A stretch of 64,000 nucleotides of DNA from Henricia sp. BOLD:AAB3569 (GCA_037783545.1 JBBELK010000030.1:930001-994000), one strand, 5' to 3'. Shown: positions 32,968 through 44,707, counted from the first letter of the stretch. Made by a program: numbers and translations. Notes: generated from the sequence alone by a model not told the origin.

Positions 32968-33388
32968 AAGGCGTGTTTCTATAGAGAACCATTTACCGGA
33001 AAAGGCGGAAAATGTGCTCAGTAGAAACAGGTCTTATCCGCTATTTTCCGTTAAATGGCGGGGACAATTTTCCCCCGACAATTTTCCTTCTCGAGGAAGG
33101 AAAATGCCGGGGAATTTATCTGGTGAGCGCCAATAGAAACATGCACCGTTCCGCCCAAGTGCGCATACAGGGGAGAAAATGACTGATGCAATCAATGCAT
33201 GTGCTTGACCGTGCTGCATGTGACCTTTACCCGGCAAATCCACGAAGTGTGATGGAAGGCCAGCAGGCTCGGCTATTTTCTGGACAGAGGGGCTCTACAG
33301 TAGAAACTTTGCGTGGCCCGCTATTTACTGGCATGTTACTGGTAAATGGGTTTACCGGTAAAATTCCGGATCTTCAATAGAAACATGC
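32968..33388. mobile_element. Harbinger-like GC-word MITE (F)
   Basis: TAA at 32965-32967 and 33389-33391. Ends AAGGCGTGTTTCTATAGAG and CAATAGAAACATGC. The interior is built of CCATTTACCGG, TTTTCCG, ATTTTCC and TTTACCGGTAAA words and repeated TAGAAAC. Overlapping frames (74, 69, 64 codons) are by-products. Confidence 0.78.
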
Positions 33389-33391
33389 TAA

Positions 33392-33826
33392 AAGATAACT
33401 GATTGTAGTAAACTACAAACCATTTTAGCTTCATGTCTAAATTGACTTGGCATAACTTTGACTAAATCTAATATGAGCAAAGGAAATTTAAATTGGATTT
33501 TGAACATTGGAACTCTAGTCATCTGTACCATGCACCTACAACCAACATCTCGAGTGTTCTCCTGAATAGACAGACATATAAAGTCGTGAACACGTTATAA
33601 AAATTACAAGTACATGGCAAACAACATATTTACTCTGTGGTTTCATAAAGACATGACAAAACACACCTCTGCATATGATGTGATTGCTTATAAAAGCACT
33701 GTCAACAAAGCACATCAAGTATTTTAAATGTGCACGTACAAAGGCCTTAGAGCAAACAACTCAGTCAGGTGCTTTCCCTAATCCAATGTTATTTCAAATC
33801 AACAAAATTCTGACCAGGTACAGTTA
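33392..33826. other. No gene recognised
   Basis: AT-rich; nothing supported. Confidence 0.5.
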
Positions 33827-33828
33827 AC

Positions 33829-33989
33829 CAGGGCCCAATTTCATGGAACTTGTTAGCACAAAAAGTTGTTTAGCACAGAATTTCTTTGCTCTGTAAAATA
33901 GGTTACCGGCCAAAATTGTATGTCAAATTGTATTTTTAGGAACAGGAGCAAAATATCAGTAAATACACATCACATGAAATTGGGCCCAG
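33829..33989. repeat. Family G MITE, copy 2
   Basis: CAGGGCCCAATTTCATGG is mirrored by CATGAAATTGGGCCCAG; the interior contains TTAGCACAAAAAGTTG. Shorter than other copies. Confidence 0.8.
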
Positions 33990-34316
33990 GTTCAGTGCAG
34001 AGATATCCTAATTTTTCAAACATTTGCTTAAAAAACTGGTTGAACTTGTTTCTGTGAAACGTTTTGGCAATAATGGACCCTTTGCACGGGCGGCCATGAC
34101 AGGGGGCAGCCACATTATCATCGTGCCTCAGCACGAGTAGACACTGTGGATCTATTGTCAAATTATTTAAATATGAAAACCCGACCCCTGTTATGGCCGC
34201 CGACGCAAAGAGTCTAAACTGTAAGGAACAATTATTTTTTAAAATTGCACCAGACTAGATTTTAATCTCTCTGAAAAAATGGGATTTTAAACCACCTTGG
34301 AGAGTGAGTTTAGTCC

Positions 34317-34572
34317 TAAGGGTAGATTCACACCGACCTTTTTTTCACAAGTAAATTTGATGTGCATTGCCTCTAGAAATTGCGGGATAGAGGAAAATTT
34401 GTTTGAACCAACGCAGTGAAAATCGTAGAATTACAAAAACACTTGCCACCCAAGATGATTCTGTGGTTTTCAGAGTGTCATTTTACACCAAATTTCCTTG
34501 ATGGCTCAATTTCTCGAGGTGATGCTTGACAAATTTATGCGCATGAAAAAAGGTCAGTGTGAATCCACCTTA
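34317..34572. repeat. MITE with GGGTAGATTCACAC ends
   Basis: GGGTAGATTCACACCGACC and TTTTTTT on the left are mirrored by AAAAAAGGTCAGTGTG then AATCCACC on the right. A related element is at 60139. Confidence 0.75.
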
Positions 34573-34654
34573 AACAAGATTGGTTGCAAATTTTTACTGT
34601 ACGGTCGTGGTCGCTGAAGCATGTCACCTCACTGAATGAGTGGGTTAATTATTA

Positions 34655-35036
34655 GGGAGGTTTAGATGCAAGTAAAATGCGAACGTGAACGCGAAATGCT
34701 TTGAGCACTTGGTTGTCACTTTAAGGAAACCTTAGAACAGACGAAAACTTAAATCCACAAGTGTAACTTTTGTTGCACGATATAACTCTTTTGCCGTGAC
34801 CCAAATTTGAACCTGGGTTCTGAAACCTCCTGCATACTTCCCAGGGCGCTGAGAAGGATTAAGGAATGATATTACTGAGCCCAATGACCAGGGGTAATAA
34901 TGCAGAAAGCGCATTGAGAGATCCAGCGGATCTGTAATGCACTATAGAGAACTGCGTATTATTATTATTAAAGATATGACCAGTGCTCAAGTCATTTTGC
35001 ATTCACATTTGCGTTTTACGTGCATCTAAACCTCCC
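34655..35036. mobile_element. TA-flanked MITE with a nested retroelement tail
   Basis: TA|GGGAGGTTTAGATGCAAG on the left and GTGCATCTAAACCTCCC|TA on the right. The middle (about 34790-34975) contains a GAACCTGGGTTCTGAAAC stretch, AAGCGCATTGAGAGATCC and a terminal ATTATTATTATTA run, the style of a SINE or CR1/L2-type LINE 3' end inserted inside the MITE. Confidence 0.7.
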
Positions 35037-35039
35037 TAA

Positions 35040-36278
35040 TATAGTACCATGGTCCTGCATAAACTACTGCAAACTTTAATCACAATTTGTTTACCATCAT
35101 CCCATCAGTACAGTCCAAACACAACTGGAGTTGTCAATACTATTCCCAGAAACAGCAAATAGCACTGATGACAAAAAATCTGAACCGTAGATTTCTTGTA
35201 GGAAATCGCTTGGAGCACACACAGGTGGCAGTCCTCAATCAAAGTGCGACCTCCCAAGGAAGACACACAGTAAACATCTTGAATTCATTCCACAAAGACA
35301 AATCTGTATCTCATACACACAGAGAGGTTGCTGAACCGAATCTAGGACGTTATAGCAATTCAAACTAACATCAGTGCTCGTGGTTTGCCCGGCGTCATGC
35401 TATAGAAGTATTTTGTTGCTTGCTTGGGACAGGCCGATATTTCTGTCCTCTGCCTTGAAATCACGTGGGGCCCAAGGGACTTGTTTCTTCACTTGACACT
35501 GCGTAAGGAGGTGGAGACAGACAGCGAGTCTCCTAGTCTCATAGATTGATATTTGTCCCGACAAACTCCTCTCTAGGTTGTACGATGGCTGAGGGATGAG
35601 GAGCAGTAAACAGGGGGGGGTGCTTGAGGAATGGTCAAGGAATGGTCAATCTGACCCGACTGAGACAGGCGTCCCCTAGTGGCTGATGAAGGCAAGAAAC
35701 ATGAAACTTGCAAATGAGTAAGGGAGAAGACAGAATTAAAAGCCAGGTTTAATAGTAAATGGACAATCAGGACTACATGTAGTCTGGTTAACAGTTACAC
35801 AAACTGCATGGATCAATAGTGATTTACAAAAACAAAGCTACAGGGTCATTCTATAAATTTGGCATCAACATTTGGCATTTAACGCCTAATTCTTCATTGC
35901 TTTAAAATAAAGTACAATTCCTGAAAAAATTGTTGTATGGGAATTTTATTGATACTTTTTCAGCACTTGAATTAGAAGTCAAGGAGGGCAATGCAAAGTT
36001 GCCTTCGATACCTCTGAAAATATGGGGCAGTTTTAAAGGGCACCAAAGCATTTTTCAATTTTAGTTGAAAATCATGAAGGCAATAGCAGTCATTGCAGCC
36101 ATTGAATTCGAGCCCTGATTTTATGGCAAATTGTACAGGTGTACTAGTATAGCAGGCTAGGGCCTCTAAAATGCCTCACGTTTGGATCCCAAATCTACAG
36201 GATTATGTGTACCTAATACAAAAAGAGTATGACTGAAGTACGTCTTTAAAACGTTTCATTTGTGAAGTTTCATTTGCA
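35040..36278. other. No gene recognised; lone GGGTCATTCTATAAATTTGG terminus near 35844
   Basis: The GGGTCATTC end resembles the element at 43130, but no partner end was found. A 93-codon plus frame at 35087 has no recognised domain. Confidence 0.45.
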
Positions 36279-36280
36279 TA

Positions 36281-36444
36281 GACAGCCGAAGTGTGACGTT
36301 GGTTGCCATGGCAATTGGATTTAAACATTATGACCATCGGAAAAAGTACCATTGCAAAAGCACAGGGACACTGTTCATTGATTTTTAGTTTAGAGCCAAT
36401 TGCCTAGGCAACCAACAAAAGGTGAAGTATTCACTTCGGCAGTC
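36281..36444. repeat. Family L TA-flanked MITE, copy 1
   Basis: TA|GACAGCCGAAGTGTGACG and TTCACTTCGGCAGTC|TA. The body, with TTGCCATGGCAATTGG and CCATTGCAAAAGCACAGGG, is shared with the copy at 50822. Confidence 0.8.
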
Positions 36445-36449
36445 TAATC

Positions 36450-37732
36450 CTGCTTTCGAAAAAATATAATGAATTTAGACAAAATAGATGAAATCCTTCT
36501 TTGTAAGACGAGGCTACATGTATAACAAAAATAATAAATGTGGGATTTTATGCAGGTCCTGAAAAGCTTTTAGAGGATAAAAATATTGACATATTTTCTC
36601 CAATTTGAAGTACATGTAAAAATGAGCTTGGAACAAATTTGATATCATTCATCAAGAGCATTAATAGGCTCCTTTACTCAATCATGATGACATTCGGCTT
36701 CCGTTCTCTCTCAGCAATCTAATGCTATAATGCTGATGGCATAAATGTCTGCTCCTGTGTGAGTTGGGTTCTAGCTCAGTGGATGCGGGCAATCGCCTTG
36801 CTTGGGTGGAGGGGGAGAGGGCGGTGACGAAGGGGGGTACGCAGAGGCCACACAGGGGTCCCAGCTGGTTCAATGCAGGCAGACTATAATGAATACAGCT
36901 CATGCTTGAAATGGACTTGTTCACATCACAAGACAAGCTAATCGTACTCCTGGAAATGTCACACTTATTAATATCCATATTATCCATGTAACTGAAAACT
37001 TGCAAGGTGGTTTAAAGGTACATCACTGTGCTAATTCCGCTTTGAAAAAATAAATTTGTGGACGGTAAAAACTACTTAAATCTCACTTTTTGCAACATAA
37101 CTTTAGGTTGGTAGGTTTTTAAAAACATTTAGCAAACCAAGAAAACCATTTTTTAATTAAATTCAAATTAAAAACAAATTTCAATGGGAAATCATCCCAG
37201 TGTAGTATCTTTAATTAGTCACTCCTAAAATTATATCTGATGACACTTTGTGCTTCAAAAGGGTTGAAAGAATTGAGTGCCTGCATGTAGTTATGGGAAT
37301 TTTGGTGAATATGTGAAAAAACTTCTCATCTTGCAATTACTGCTGTTATAGGCCTAATTATTTTATGTACCGCATCAGAAACAGCAAATTGTGTTTGCGT
37401 GATATAAAATGCAGTTTTTGGTGTAAATTGCTCATTTTGATTTTTATGCACGATTTTTATGCACGTGATGTACTATTCACATACATCTGGCAAATATACT
37501 GTACATGCTGTTTTGACAACGTTAAACTTACTATCATCTCAAAATATATTTTTAATCAGTTAAAACACATTTTATAGATCTTTGCCACAGTTGTGGACCC
37601 TTAATTTTAAGAATACTCACACTTTTTGATGTCTCCTGTTTTACACTGCACTACATATTCATCTCTTTGTAAATCTTTTAAAATCAAGTTCTAAGAAATA
37701 GGCCTACAGAAATTGTAAGAACTCTGAATGCG
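36450..37732. other. No gene recognised; weak tRNA-like A-box near 36770
   Basis: GGGTTCTAGCTCAGTGGATG looks like a tRNA 5' half, but no matching B-box or acceptor stem follows. The 107-codon minus frame crossing it is not supported. Confidence 0.45.
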
Positions 37733-37735
37733 GCA

Positions 37736-38018
37736 ATAGGGCGACAATTCGGAAAGCCTTTCCCCGGGGACCACCGAAATTTCGGGAAGAATCACTCAAA
37801 TTGACACCAAATTTCTCTACCCGAAGCTTCCAAAAATGGTTACAGACCTAAGAGAGACAGTTCTAGACCTAATAAAAATGGTTCTCGATTTAAAAAAAAT
37901 GTTTTTTGACCTTAAAAAATGGTTTTTAAACTCAAAAATATTTGGGCGACACCAAATAGTCGCCCTATTGAGCGTGTCGCCCTAATATAGCTTTTTTACA
38001 CACAAATTGTCGCCCTAT
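37736..38018. repeat. MITE with ATAGGGCGACAATT ends
   Basis: ATAGGGCGACAATT is mirrored by AATTGTCGCCCTAT. A further TAGTCGCCCTATTG and GTGTCGCCCTAA lie just inside the right end. The interior is AT-rich with AAAAATGGTT repeats. Confidence 0.75.
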
Positions 38019-38088
38019 CCTAGCAAACAGAGTTTTTTTAGAAAATTATTACGCACCAGCTGTCGATTGCAATTGAAACCAAGTGGTT

Positions 38089-38898
38089 AGGGGAGACCGG
38101 GGCTAGTACGCCCCCCGGGGCAGGTCCGCCCACCACGTGATTCTAATCCCTAGGGTTAATGGAGGAATTTTTTGATGATGAAATAAGGTTACAGGGGTTA
38201 TCTCCAACTTGCCAAGAAAGCTGCATGAGGATATTCCGTTTTGTCACCGAATTAGAACGGAAAAACTGTTTTATCCTCACGTAAGTAAATATTTCTTGAA
38301 TCGGTAATGTTGTATTTACCCCGAAACAAAAGCAAATGTGGATTTAGTGGTTATAATTTTTCGGGAGGTGTGGGATCTACCAACAACGTCATGTACTTGT
38401 TAACATTGTATTGCATCTACATAAGGCACACCACGAGGTGAAAACCAAAATTAGCACATGGGGCACATCCGCTCACTTGGGATGGGGCAAGTTCGCCCAT
38501 TGGCGGACTTACACCAGACTGGTAGGCGGACTTGCCCCAGACTGGTAGGCGGACTTGCCCCATCATATTGCTCTGTATTATACTATCATTCTTATTAAAA
38601 TGTTACTCTTAGATTCTTGATATATTACGCAGTGTTTTACTTATGTTTTAAATATGGCGGACTTGCCCCAACTCATGGGCGGACTTGCCCCAGCCTGGGG
38701 CAAGTCCGCCCTCTTTTGTCAATTGTCTATACTCTTTCCCCTGTTCTCCACTGTGAGCACTAGAGTCTAAAGAATGTCGCCGTAGTTAGCCAAGGCACCA
38801 AGCGTTCCCGTGCACAAAGTAACAGGTTTCTTGTCTGAAAACCAGCAGGTCTAGGTCAGCGAAAGTGAAACGGGGGCGGACTCGCCCCGGTCTCCCCT
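38089..38898. mobile_element. Long MITE with AGGGGAGACCGGGG ends (O)
   Basis: The left end AGGGGAGACCGGGGCTAG is mirrored by CTCGCCCCGGTCTCCCCT. Inside, GGCGGACTTGCCCC occurs about five times and its complement at least once. The centre is AT-rich. Target duplication is unclear. Confidence 0.82.
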
Positions 38899-38904
38899 AC
38901 ATGT

Positions 38905-39571
38905 ATTTTTTTGTATTCCTCAGAAAATGGTTCCAGAAAAAAATTAAAACTATTTAAAAATGCACATGCCTGCACAAATTGGTCCAAACCTGCCTAAAAT
39001 TGGCTAAAACTTTGCTTTTTTTTAAAATTTACCAGCTAGAACCTTGTACATCAACAATATGTTATCCTTCAAGTGATGCAGGTGATTAAAAGAAGCAATG
39101 CAGATTTTGTTAATCTCCTTTTTACCTCTCTTGCCCGAGGATAATCATCATTGTGACGATGTGTCCAAATACAGGTGACTGACCAGTTAATAAATCGAAT
39201 TTTGCCAACAGCTAAACCCAATTTGAGGTCTAATTCTATTCTTACTCATTCGCTCTACCGGTACAGTAACAGGTTTAGCGCAGTCCTCAATACAGTCACC
39301 ATAATAGGAATGGCATACATCAATTTGTAAGTAGATGTAGTCGTGCCTCATTTATGCCGTTCACTCAGGTTAATGCATAGGCCTAGTGTGTAGAGTGCCT
39401 CACAGATTCTCTAGGCCTACATGGAAATTTCACAGAATGTTGTGCACAGTTAACATTATTTTGAGATATTTAAAAAGTTCAACATAAACAGGATGGGCAA
39501 ACTCATATTTTAGTATAATTTAAAAGACAGGGATCAAGGTTCATTTCAGAATTTTCCCCACAAGCCACAAT
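38905..39571. other. No gene recognised
   Basis: AT-rich; nothing supported. Confidence 0.5.
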
Positions 39572-39632
39572 TTAACTCTTTCAGTGCCGAGGCCGTATGA
39601 GTACGATCTATCGTACAGTATGTACTCTGTAA

Positions 39633-40119
39633 CACCCCGTTTACACTCGATTCGCCTTTGCCTAATCGAACTCCGCAATTTTCAAAAAGGGGAGTTGAAG
39701 CCAGGTAGGTACTAAGTGTAAACGCAAAAGGTGAATTAAAAAAGGCGGATCAGACCCGGGTCTGATTTGCCTTTTTCAAGTCACCTTTGGGGTACGGTTG
39801 AATTGCGGGGTTGAACCCTGCAATCGTCAAGGTCGCTTGTAGTGTAAACGCTACCCGAATACAGATTCGGCAATTTTAGTGTCCTTGGGGCGGTGCCCGC
39901 AGTGTAGTGGATTTAATTGACCAATCTGGCACTAGTGCAGCAACACCTAACAGCTCACGCATGCGCTGCAGTTACATTTAGTGGTGACTCTTGCTGTTTC
40001 TGAAGGCGAGTTGAAGCAATTTGGGGTGTAGTGTAAACGCGGCAAATGTCCAGTTTTATGGTCGCAATAAAAAGGGTGGATCTGTATCCACCTTTTCCGA
40101 TTCGAGTGTAAACACGGTG
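39633..40119 (+). mobile_element. Family D Harbinger-like MITE, copy 2 (nested)
   Basis: TAA at 39630-39632 and 40120-40122. Ends CACCCCGTTTACACTCG and CGAGTGTAAACACGGTG. The body matches 20718-21193 closely and carries an added TGAATTGCGGGGT segment. Confidence 0.9.
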
Positions 40120-40305
40120 TAAGTGCTAATGTCGTACATGTACGAATAGTACGATCTCGTTTTTAACAATTTTTTTCTTCAAAAACGCTGAGCCTAAAAA
40201 TATCGCTAGAGGCGCATTGATCTATCATAATATGCAATATCATCAAGGTACGACGTCGGAGTTCCTCGAGAGGGCGCTAAGTCTGAGCAGTTCTGAGCAG
40301 CCAAG

Positions 40306-40392
40306 ATGGCGGCGCCCATAGTAAAATGCACTCACTTCTCCGCGGAGGAAGTTTTCGAGTATTTTTCGGATTCAGATAGTGAAAAACATTGA
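40306..40392 (+). pseudogene. N-terminal remnant of a piggyBac-like transposase
   Basis: An ATG in strong context (CCAAGATGGCGGCG) opens 28 codons, MAAPIVKCTHFSAEE then VFEYFSDSDSEKH, before TGA. The FSAEEV plus acidic Ser/Asp pattern is typical of the start of piggyBac-family transposases in animals. The frame sits 5' of centre in an element with piggyBac-type ends, which supports the reading. The DDE domain and Cys-rich C-terminus are absent: sequence passes directly to the element's right subterminal region. Confidence 0.6.
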
Positions 40393-40577
40393 TATTTATC
40401 ACTCAATAAATTAATACCATCGATTCTAGAATCTATAAAAGAACAATATACAACAAGTTTGGCGAGTACAACTTATTTATTATTTCTTTTACAGAATTTC
40501 AAAGAATTACCAAAAACGTGAAAAGTCTGGCACTTTAAAGTTAAATGTTGAAAAAACGCTGGCACTGAAAGAGTTAA

Positions 40578-41028
40578 ATGTGGGTCTTAAATTTCCACAG
40601 TAAAGAGGGCATTTTGGCAACACAGACCATATTTTCGAAGAAAATTATACCTTTGTCTGGTCTTAAAATAAAATAAATAAGTTTAAGTTGTTCTGAAGAC
40701 TTACATGTAGGCCCAAAAAGGTTACAAATAGTGCGACAACATGTTTAAAAAATATGTGTACAAATTTCCAATATACGCTCTTAACCAGGACGGACACTTG
40801 TGTTACGTTTTAGGCCGTCCCGGTTACGAGTGTATATTCAAAATTTGTACACGGGGTTTTTAGAAAGGCATGTTTGTCCCACTATTTGTACCCTATTTAG
40901 TGCCTACGTGTAAGTTATCTGTTCAGAACAACTTAAACTTATTTCTTTTATTCTGAGACAGACAAAGGTATTTTCTGGAAAATATGGTCTGTGTTGCCAA
41001 AATGCCCCCTTTACCGTGGAAAGACTCA
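40578..41028. repeat. Foldback element N2, TTAA on both sides
   Basis: Arms of about 190 bp: CCACAGTAAAGAGGGCATT then TTGGCAACACAGACCAT, mirrored by ATGGTCTGTGTTGCCAA then AATGCCCCCTTTACCGTGG. The outer words ATGTGGGTCTT and AAGACTCAT are also inverted, leaving TTAA at 40574-40577 (shared with the piggyBac element) and 41029-41032. The centre AATTTGTACACGGGG resembles N1. Confidence 0.75.
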
Positions 41029-41034
41029 TTAACG

Positions 41035-41389
41035 TTCTATACAACACCTCTCTCCTACTATGCGTTTTTCACTGCACCAAGAATGGCACAGTTTGGACGC
41101 AATCAACGCAAGGCTAAAAATGCATAGATGGGAAACATGGTTTAGACACGTGCAATTAATAGACAATTTTTAATTTACACAGAGCAAGAACATGTCAACA
41201 TCTTCATTTTTTTCTTTGCCAACTATTCAAGATATTACCGTACACGTGTACGTATATGATGGAATGAATGTCAACATAGGCCTATAACTGGTAGGCTAGA
41301 GAGTGCTGCTTTTCAAATGATGAAAAATGGATTCACCACATGAATTATCTTAATTTTTAGAAATAAGTTTCTTAGGAAATTAAACACTT
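41035..41389. other. No gene recognised
   Basis: AT-rich; nothing supported. Confidence 0.5.
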
Positions 41390-41394
41390 TTTAA

Positions 41395-42174
41395 AGGGAC
41401 ACACCAGCTTTGTTGGGCTATTTTGGGCTTGAAATAGACCCATACATTATTCTACAGCGCTTTCCAGAGTAAATTAGATATATCCTGAAAAGACGCCGTC
41501 AAATTTGGCCGTTTTTGAGCATTTTTCAAAAATTCAAGGTCACGTGACTTTTCGGAACCAGATTCTGGTTCTGAAAAGTCACGTGGTCTTGTGAGTTAGT
41601 TGTATTTTCAGCCGTAGAAACCAGCGCGAAGTGCGAGTTGCTTTTGTCATTCGTGGTTGGTTTCTCTTCTTGTTGGAAAATAATGTCCTACGAACACTAT
41701 GTACATACCGTATTTTCCAATTTGTACACAAATCTGCCAACAGATTTCATAAGAAGGGTTTCTAGGTGTTGATACGGACGAGAGAATCTCTCAGATTTTC
41801 GCATCTTCGCTTCGCAGTGATAATTAATATCCGAAGAAAAAACAGCTAACTATTGACGGCGCTAAAGACACCAAAACGTTGCGTTCGAGTTGCTTCCTCG
41901 GTCAGCGCTGACCTGAGGGATCATGCAAGGTGTAATGAGTCGGGGGAAAACAAGGAAACGAGGTTAAACACATGTCGACCCATATCGAACGCCACATTTA
42001 TTTACAAACACATGATACATAATACATCGCGATGGCTGGTAAAGCGTTAATTTTAAACATTTCTAGTTAATTACGTGACATTTTGATAATTTTTTTTTCA
42101 CAACGACCATCAAAAAATTATTGTCAAGGATGCTAGATCGCTACATTATGTAAACATTAAGCCGGTGTGTCCCT
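41395..42174 (-). mobile_element. Family C TTAA-flanked MITE, copy 3
   Basis: TTAA at 41391-41394 and 42175-42178. Ends AGGGACACACC and GGTGTGTCCCT. Inverse to the 17195 copy. The palindrome is conserved at 41541-41585. Confidence 0.92.
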
Positions 42175-42179
42175 TTAAG

Positions 42180-42965
42180 TACTGAAGGTACATGTATGTA
42201 TCCGTAATCAGACAAATTGGTCTCGGTATAGTGTTTGTGCCACAAATCTTTGCTGGCCGGGTGCAGAATAGTTTGTTCAACTATGACATTAAGAGATGTG
42301 TTAAGATGCTACATTAGAATTATTAATGATGAACAGTGGGGAGCATCACGGGTGAAAATACCCAATGGCTAAAAATTCTATAATCAACCGTTCTTAGAAT
42401 AAAATCTATCATGCTCGTCTAGGGGATATGAAATCCATCATGTGTTTAAAGGCTCAATATACATGTATCATTTGCAAGATTATTTTTTTCTTCTATGGAC
42501 TCCTGGGTTAAGGGCTCAACATTCTAAAGAATGTTGCTGGGATACACCAGGCCGGAGCCACAGACGAAGACGGTGGTTTTGAAAACAGCCAATATGTCGG
42601 AGCTGAACTACAGAGGGCACTGTTCACCACGCAAAGATTCACATAATCCGTCCGTTGTTCGCATAAATGGAAGGTAAACTTACGATGAACAATTGTCTTT
42701 AATGTTCAACAGGGGTGGAATTTTCTTATTTTTATTCGGAATTTGTCTCTTTAGTAACCGAGGATCAATACAATAGCTTTTTATTCTCGTGAAAAGCGGA
42801 GAAATAAACTCTGATTCCCCCTCTAAAGTCCATTCACAATTTTTGTGTTTAATATTTAGTGAATGGTGAAAACAAATTGTATGCACACAAATGTTTTTTA
42901 AAAACCACCTTCAGTTGTTAATTTTGAACAAAAAGCACCATCTTGTGGACAAGAATAAATTCACA
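42180..42965. other. No gene recognised; family Y-like segment near 42860-42960
   Basis: GTGAATGGTGAAAAC and AAAACCACCTTCAGTTGT resemble 6680-6740. CAACATTCTAAAGAATGTTG near 42516 is a small palindrome. Confidence 0.45.
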
Positions 42966-42969
42966 AAAT

Positions 42970-43761
42970 ACATCTTTAAGATACTATCCATGGGAAGAAA
43001 ACAGGAAATTTGGAGTCTCCAATTTGGATGTGGAAGCAGAAAGGTTGGTGTAATCACTGAAGTGCTTTATGTAACCGGGTACATTAGTTTACAAAACATT
43101 GGTGGTTTTTTTATGATCCTTGAAAATATGGGTCATTCCATAAATATGGGGGCCAAAGTGTAACATTTTGATGCATTTGTAAAAATGGCCTTTTCAAGTT
43201 ACCAAAATATTATGAAGAAATTTCGGTGCAATTTCTGAATAGTGTAGGATATTTGAAACAATTTCCAAACATTTAGACATGTCTTGGTGTCATAGTTTTG
43301 ATTACATTTCAAGTCTTTTTTACCAGGTTCTTTCTGGAAAAGGTAGCTTCTGGTTTTACCCACCTGTAGAACCTTTTAAACTTATAAATTCAAATTAAAT
43401 TATGAGCGAAATTTCAATAATTCACACTTGCATTTAGAAGATCGCACCAGTTTATTGAATCGTTCTCGTCATGTTTTGGGTAATATTAACAGGCAAAGGT
43501 GTTGTTTGATTTATGAGGCCATATATTGTTCATATGCCGAGGGTAACCGTTCTCTGAAGCCCGGTATGTATACAAATTAACTCCGGAAGTGTCACGACGT
43601 AAAGGTGGATACTGGGTCCCGTATTTATGGAATGACCCATATACAAATTGAGAGTGGAAAATATTAGAATTGTAATAAGAAAAATGTGAGAAATGATAGG
43701 CCTACACATGTATGGTATCAAAACCTCATCACCCCAAAAGGTGGTCTGGTCTTAAGCTCCT
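42970..43761 (-). mobile_element. Family I TTAA-type element, copy 3, with nested J
   Basis: 42975-43100 is the inverse of 32645-32760 (ATACTATCCATGGG, CTCCAATTTGGATGTGGAAG). The right end GAGCTCCT-like AAGCTCCT precedes TTAA (43762-43765). The middle is replaced by the element at 43130-43638. The left boundary is approximate. Confidence 0.65.
43130..43638. mobile_element. MITE J with GGGTCATTCCATAAATA ends (nested)
   Basis: GGGTCATTCCATAAATATGG is mirrored by CGTATTTATGGAATGACCC. ATAT flanks both sides (43126-43129, 43639-43642). Located inside the family I copy. Confidence 0.8.
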
Positions 43762-43992
43762 TTAAATAAGATCAAAAGCAATTTTAAGACTTGACAGGAT
43801 TGAATCCTTGGAATTAACATTACAATCTCATTATGCTACTCTCCCAGGAGACAGGATGTGTACACATTCTCCATACATGTCTAGACAAATTGATGACATG
43901 AATTTCAATGAACTCATTAATTATTGATTACTGTACTCACAGTGCATCGCATTATAAACATGCACTAGGTCTATATTATCTACATGTAACTG

Positions 43993-44481
43993 TAATGCTG
44001 TAACGAAGTCCGCAAGTTCGGGTTCGGTTTGGCAAAGGTTCGGTAATTTCTTCCCGACCAATGGGAACACGCCTCAAGGCTTTGGCACGTTGCGGCGATG
44101 GAGCCAATACAATATTTGATCGGCATCGATTGAGCGACGTCCGTGTAGATATCGATTGTGAAGTCATGTCGGTACGGAGTCATGCATGTCGGAACGGTGG
44201 GCACCAGCGCTGGGCTCAAAATATCGGATCGGATTTGGCAAAAAAATTGCTTTGTACAGTGTATATGATGTTCGACAATTAAACATGAAGGAATTTTGCA
44301 AGCATAAGAAGTCATTTCGAGTGGGTTTTTGACATTCAGGAAGCCAGCTGCCTTTCACATTTACAGTTAAAATACGTAAGATGTGAAATTAAAAGTGAAA
44401 CACTCCCGAACAGCCGAACTGAGTGAAATGTTCGGTTCGGTAGTGCCAAGTTCGGTAAAATCCCGTTCGGTTACAGCATTA
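43993..44481. repeat. MITE W with TAATGCTGTAAC ends
   Basis: TAATGCTGTAACGAAG is mirrored by CGGTTACAGCATTA. Both flanks repeat TTCGGT/TTCGGG words; the middle contains short frames on both strands without a recognised domain. Confidence 0.72.
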
Positions 44482-44707
44482 TCTAACTGGTAACTTTGTA
44501 ACATCGTTCCCTTTAATACGTATTTTTTGGTGGTTGAAAGTTCTCTCCCCTTCCCACCAATTCTTCCCTATACATGTAGGTATTCAGACTACACCTTTTA
44601 TTACATAACTCTTCTGGGTTCTTGGATAAATTACTCTTTTGTATAGACTTGGCTTTTTATCACACTGTACTGGAACCTTTTTCAATTACCCCATTGTATG
44701 TTACAAC

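Larger units (their letters stand above)
39576..40573 (+). mobile_element. piggyBac-type deletion derivative with nested D2
   Basis: TTAA at 39572-39575 and 40574-40577. Perfect 13-bp inverted ends CTCTTTCAGTGCC, similar to known piggyBac-superfamily ends starting CCC/CTCTTT. Subterminal GTACGATCTATCGTAC words are present. It is interrupted by the family D element at 39633-40119. It keeps a short N-terminal transposase-like frame (40306-40392) and otherwise no coding region, so it is non-autonomous. Confidence 0.87.

Noticed and set aside
36765-36815. tRNA-like 5' half GGGTTCTAGCTCAGTGG
   Set aside because: No B-box, T-arm or acceptor complement at the proper distance.
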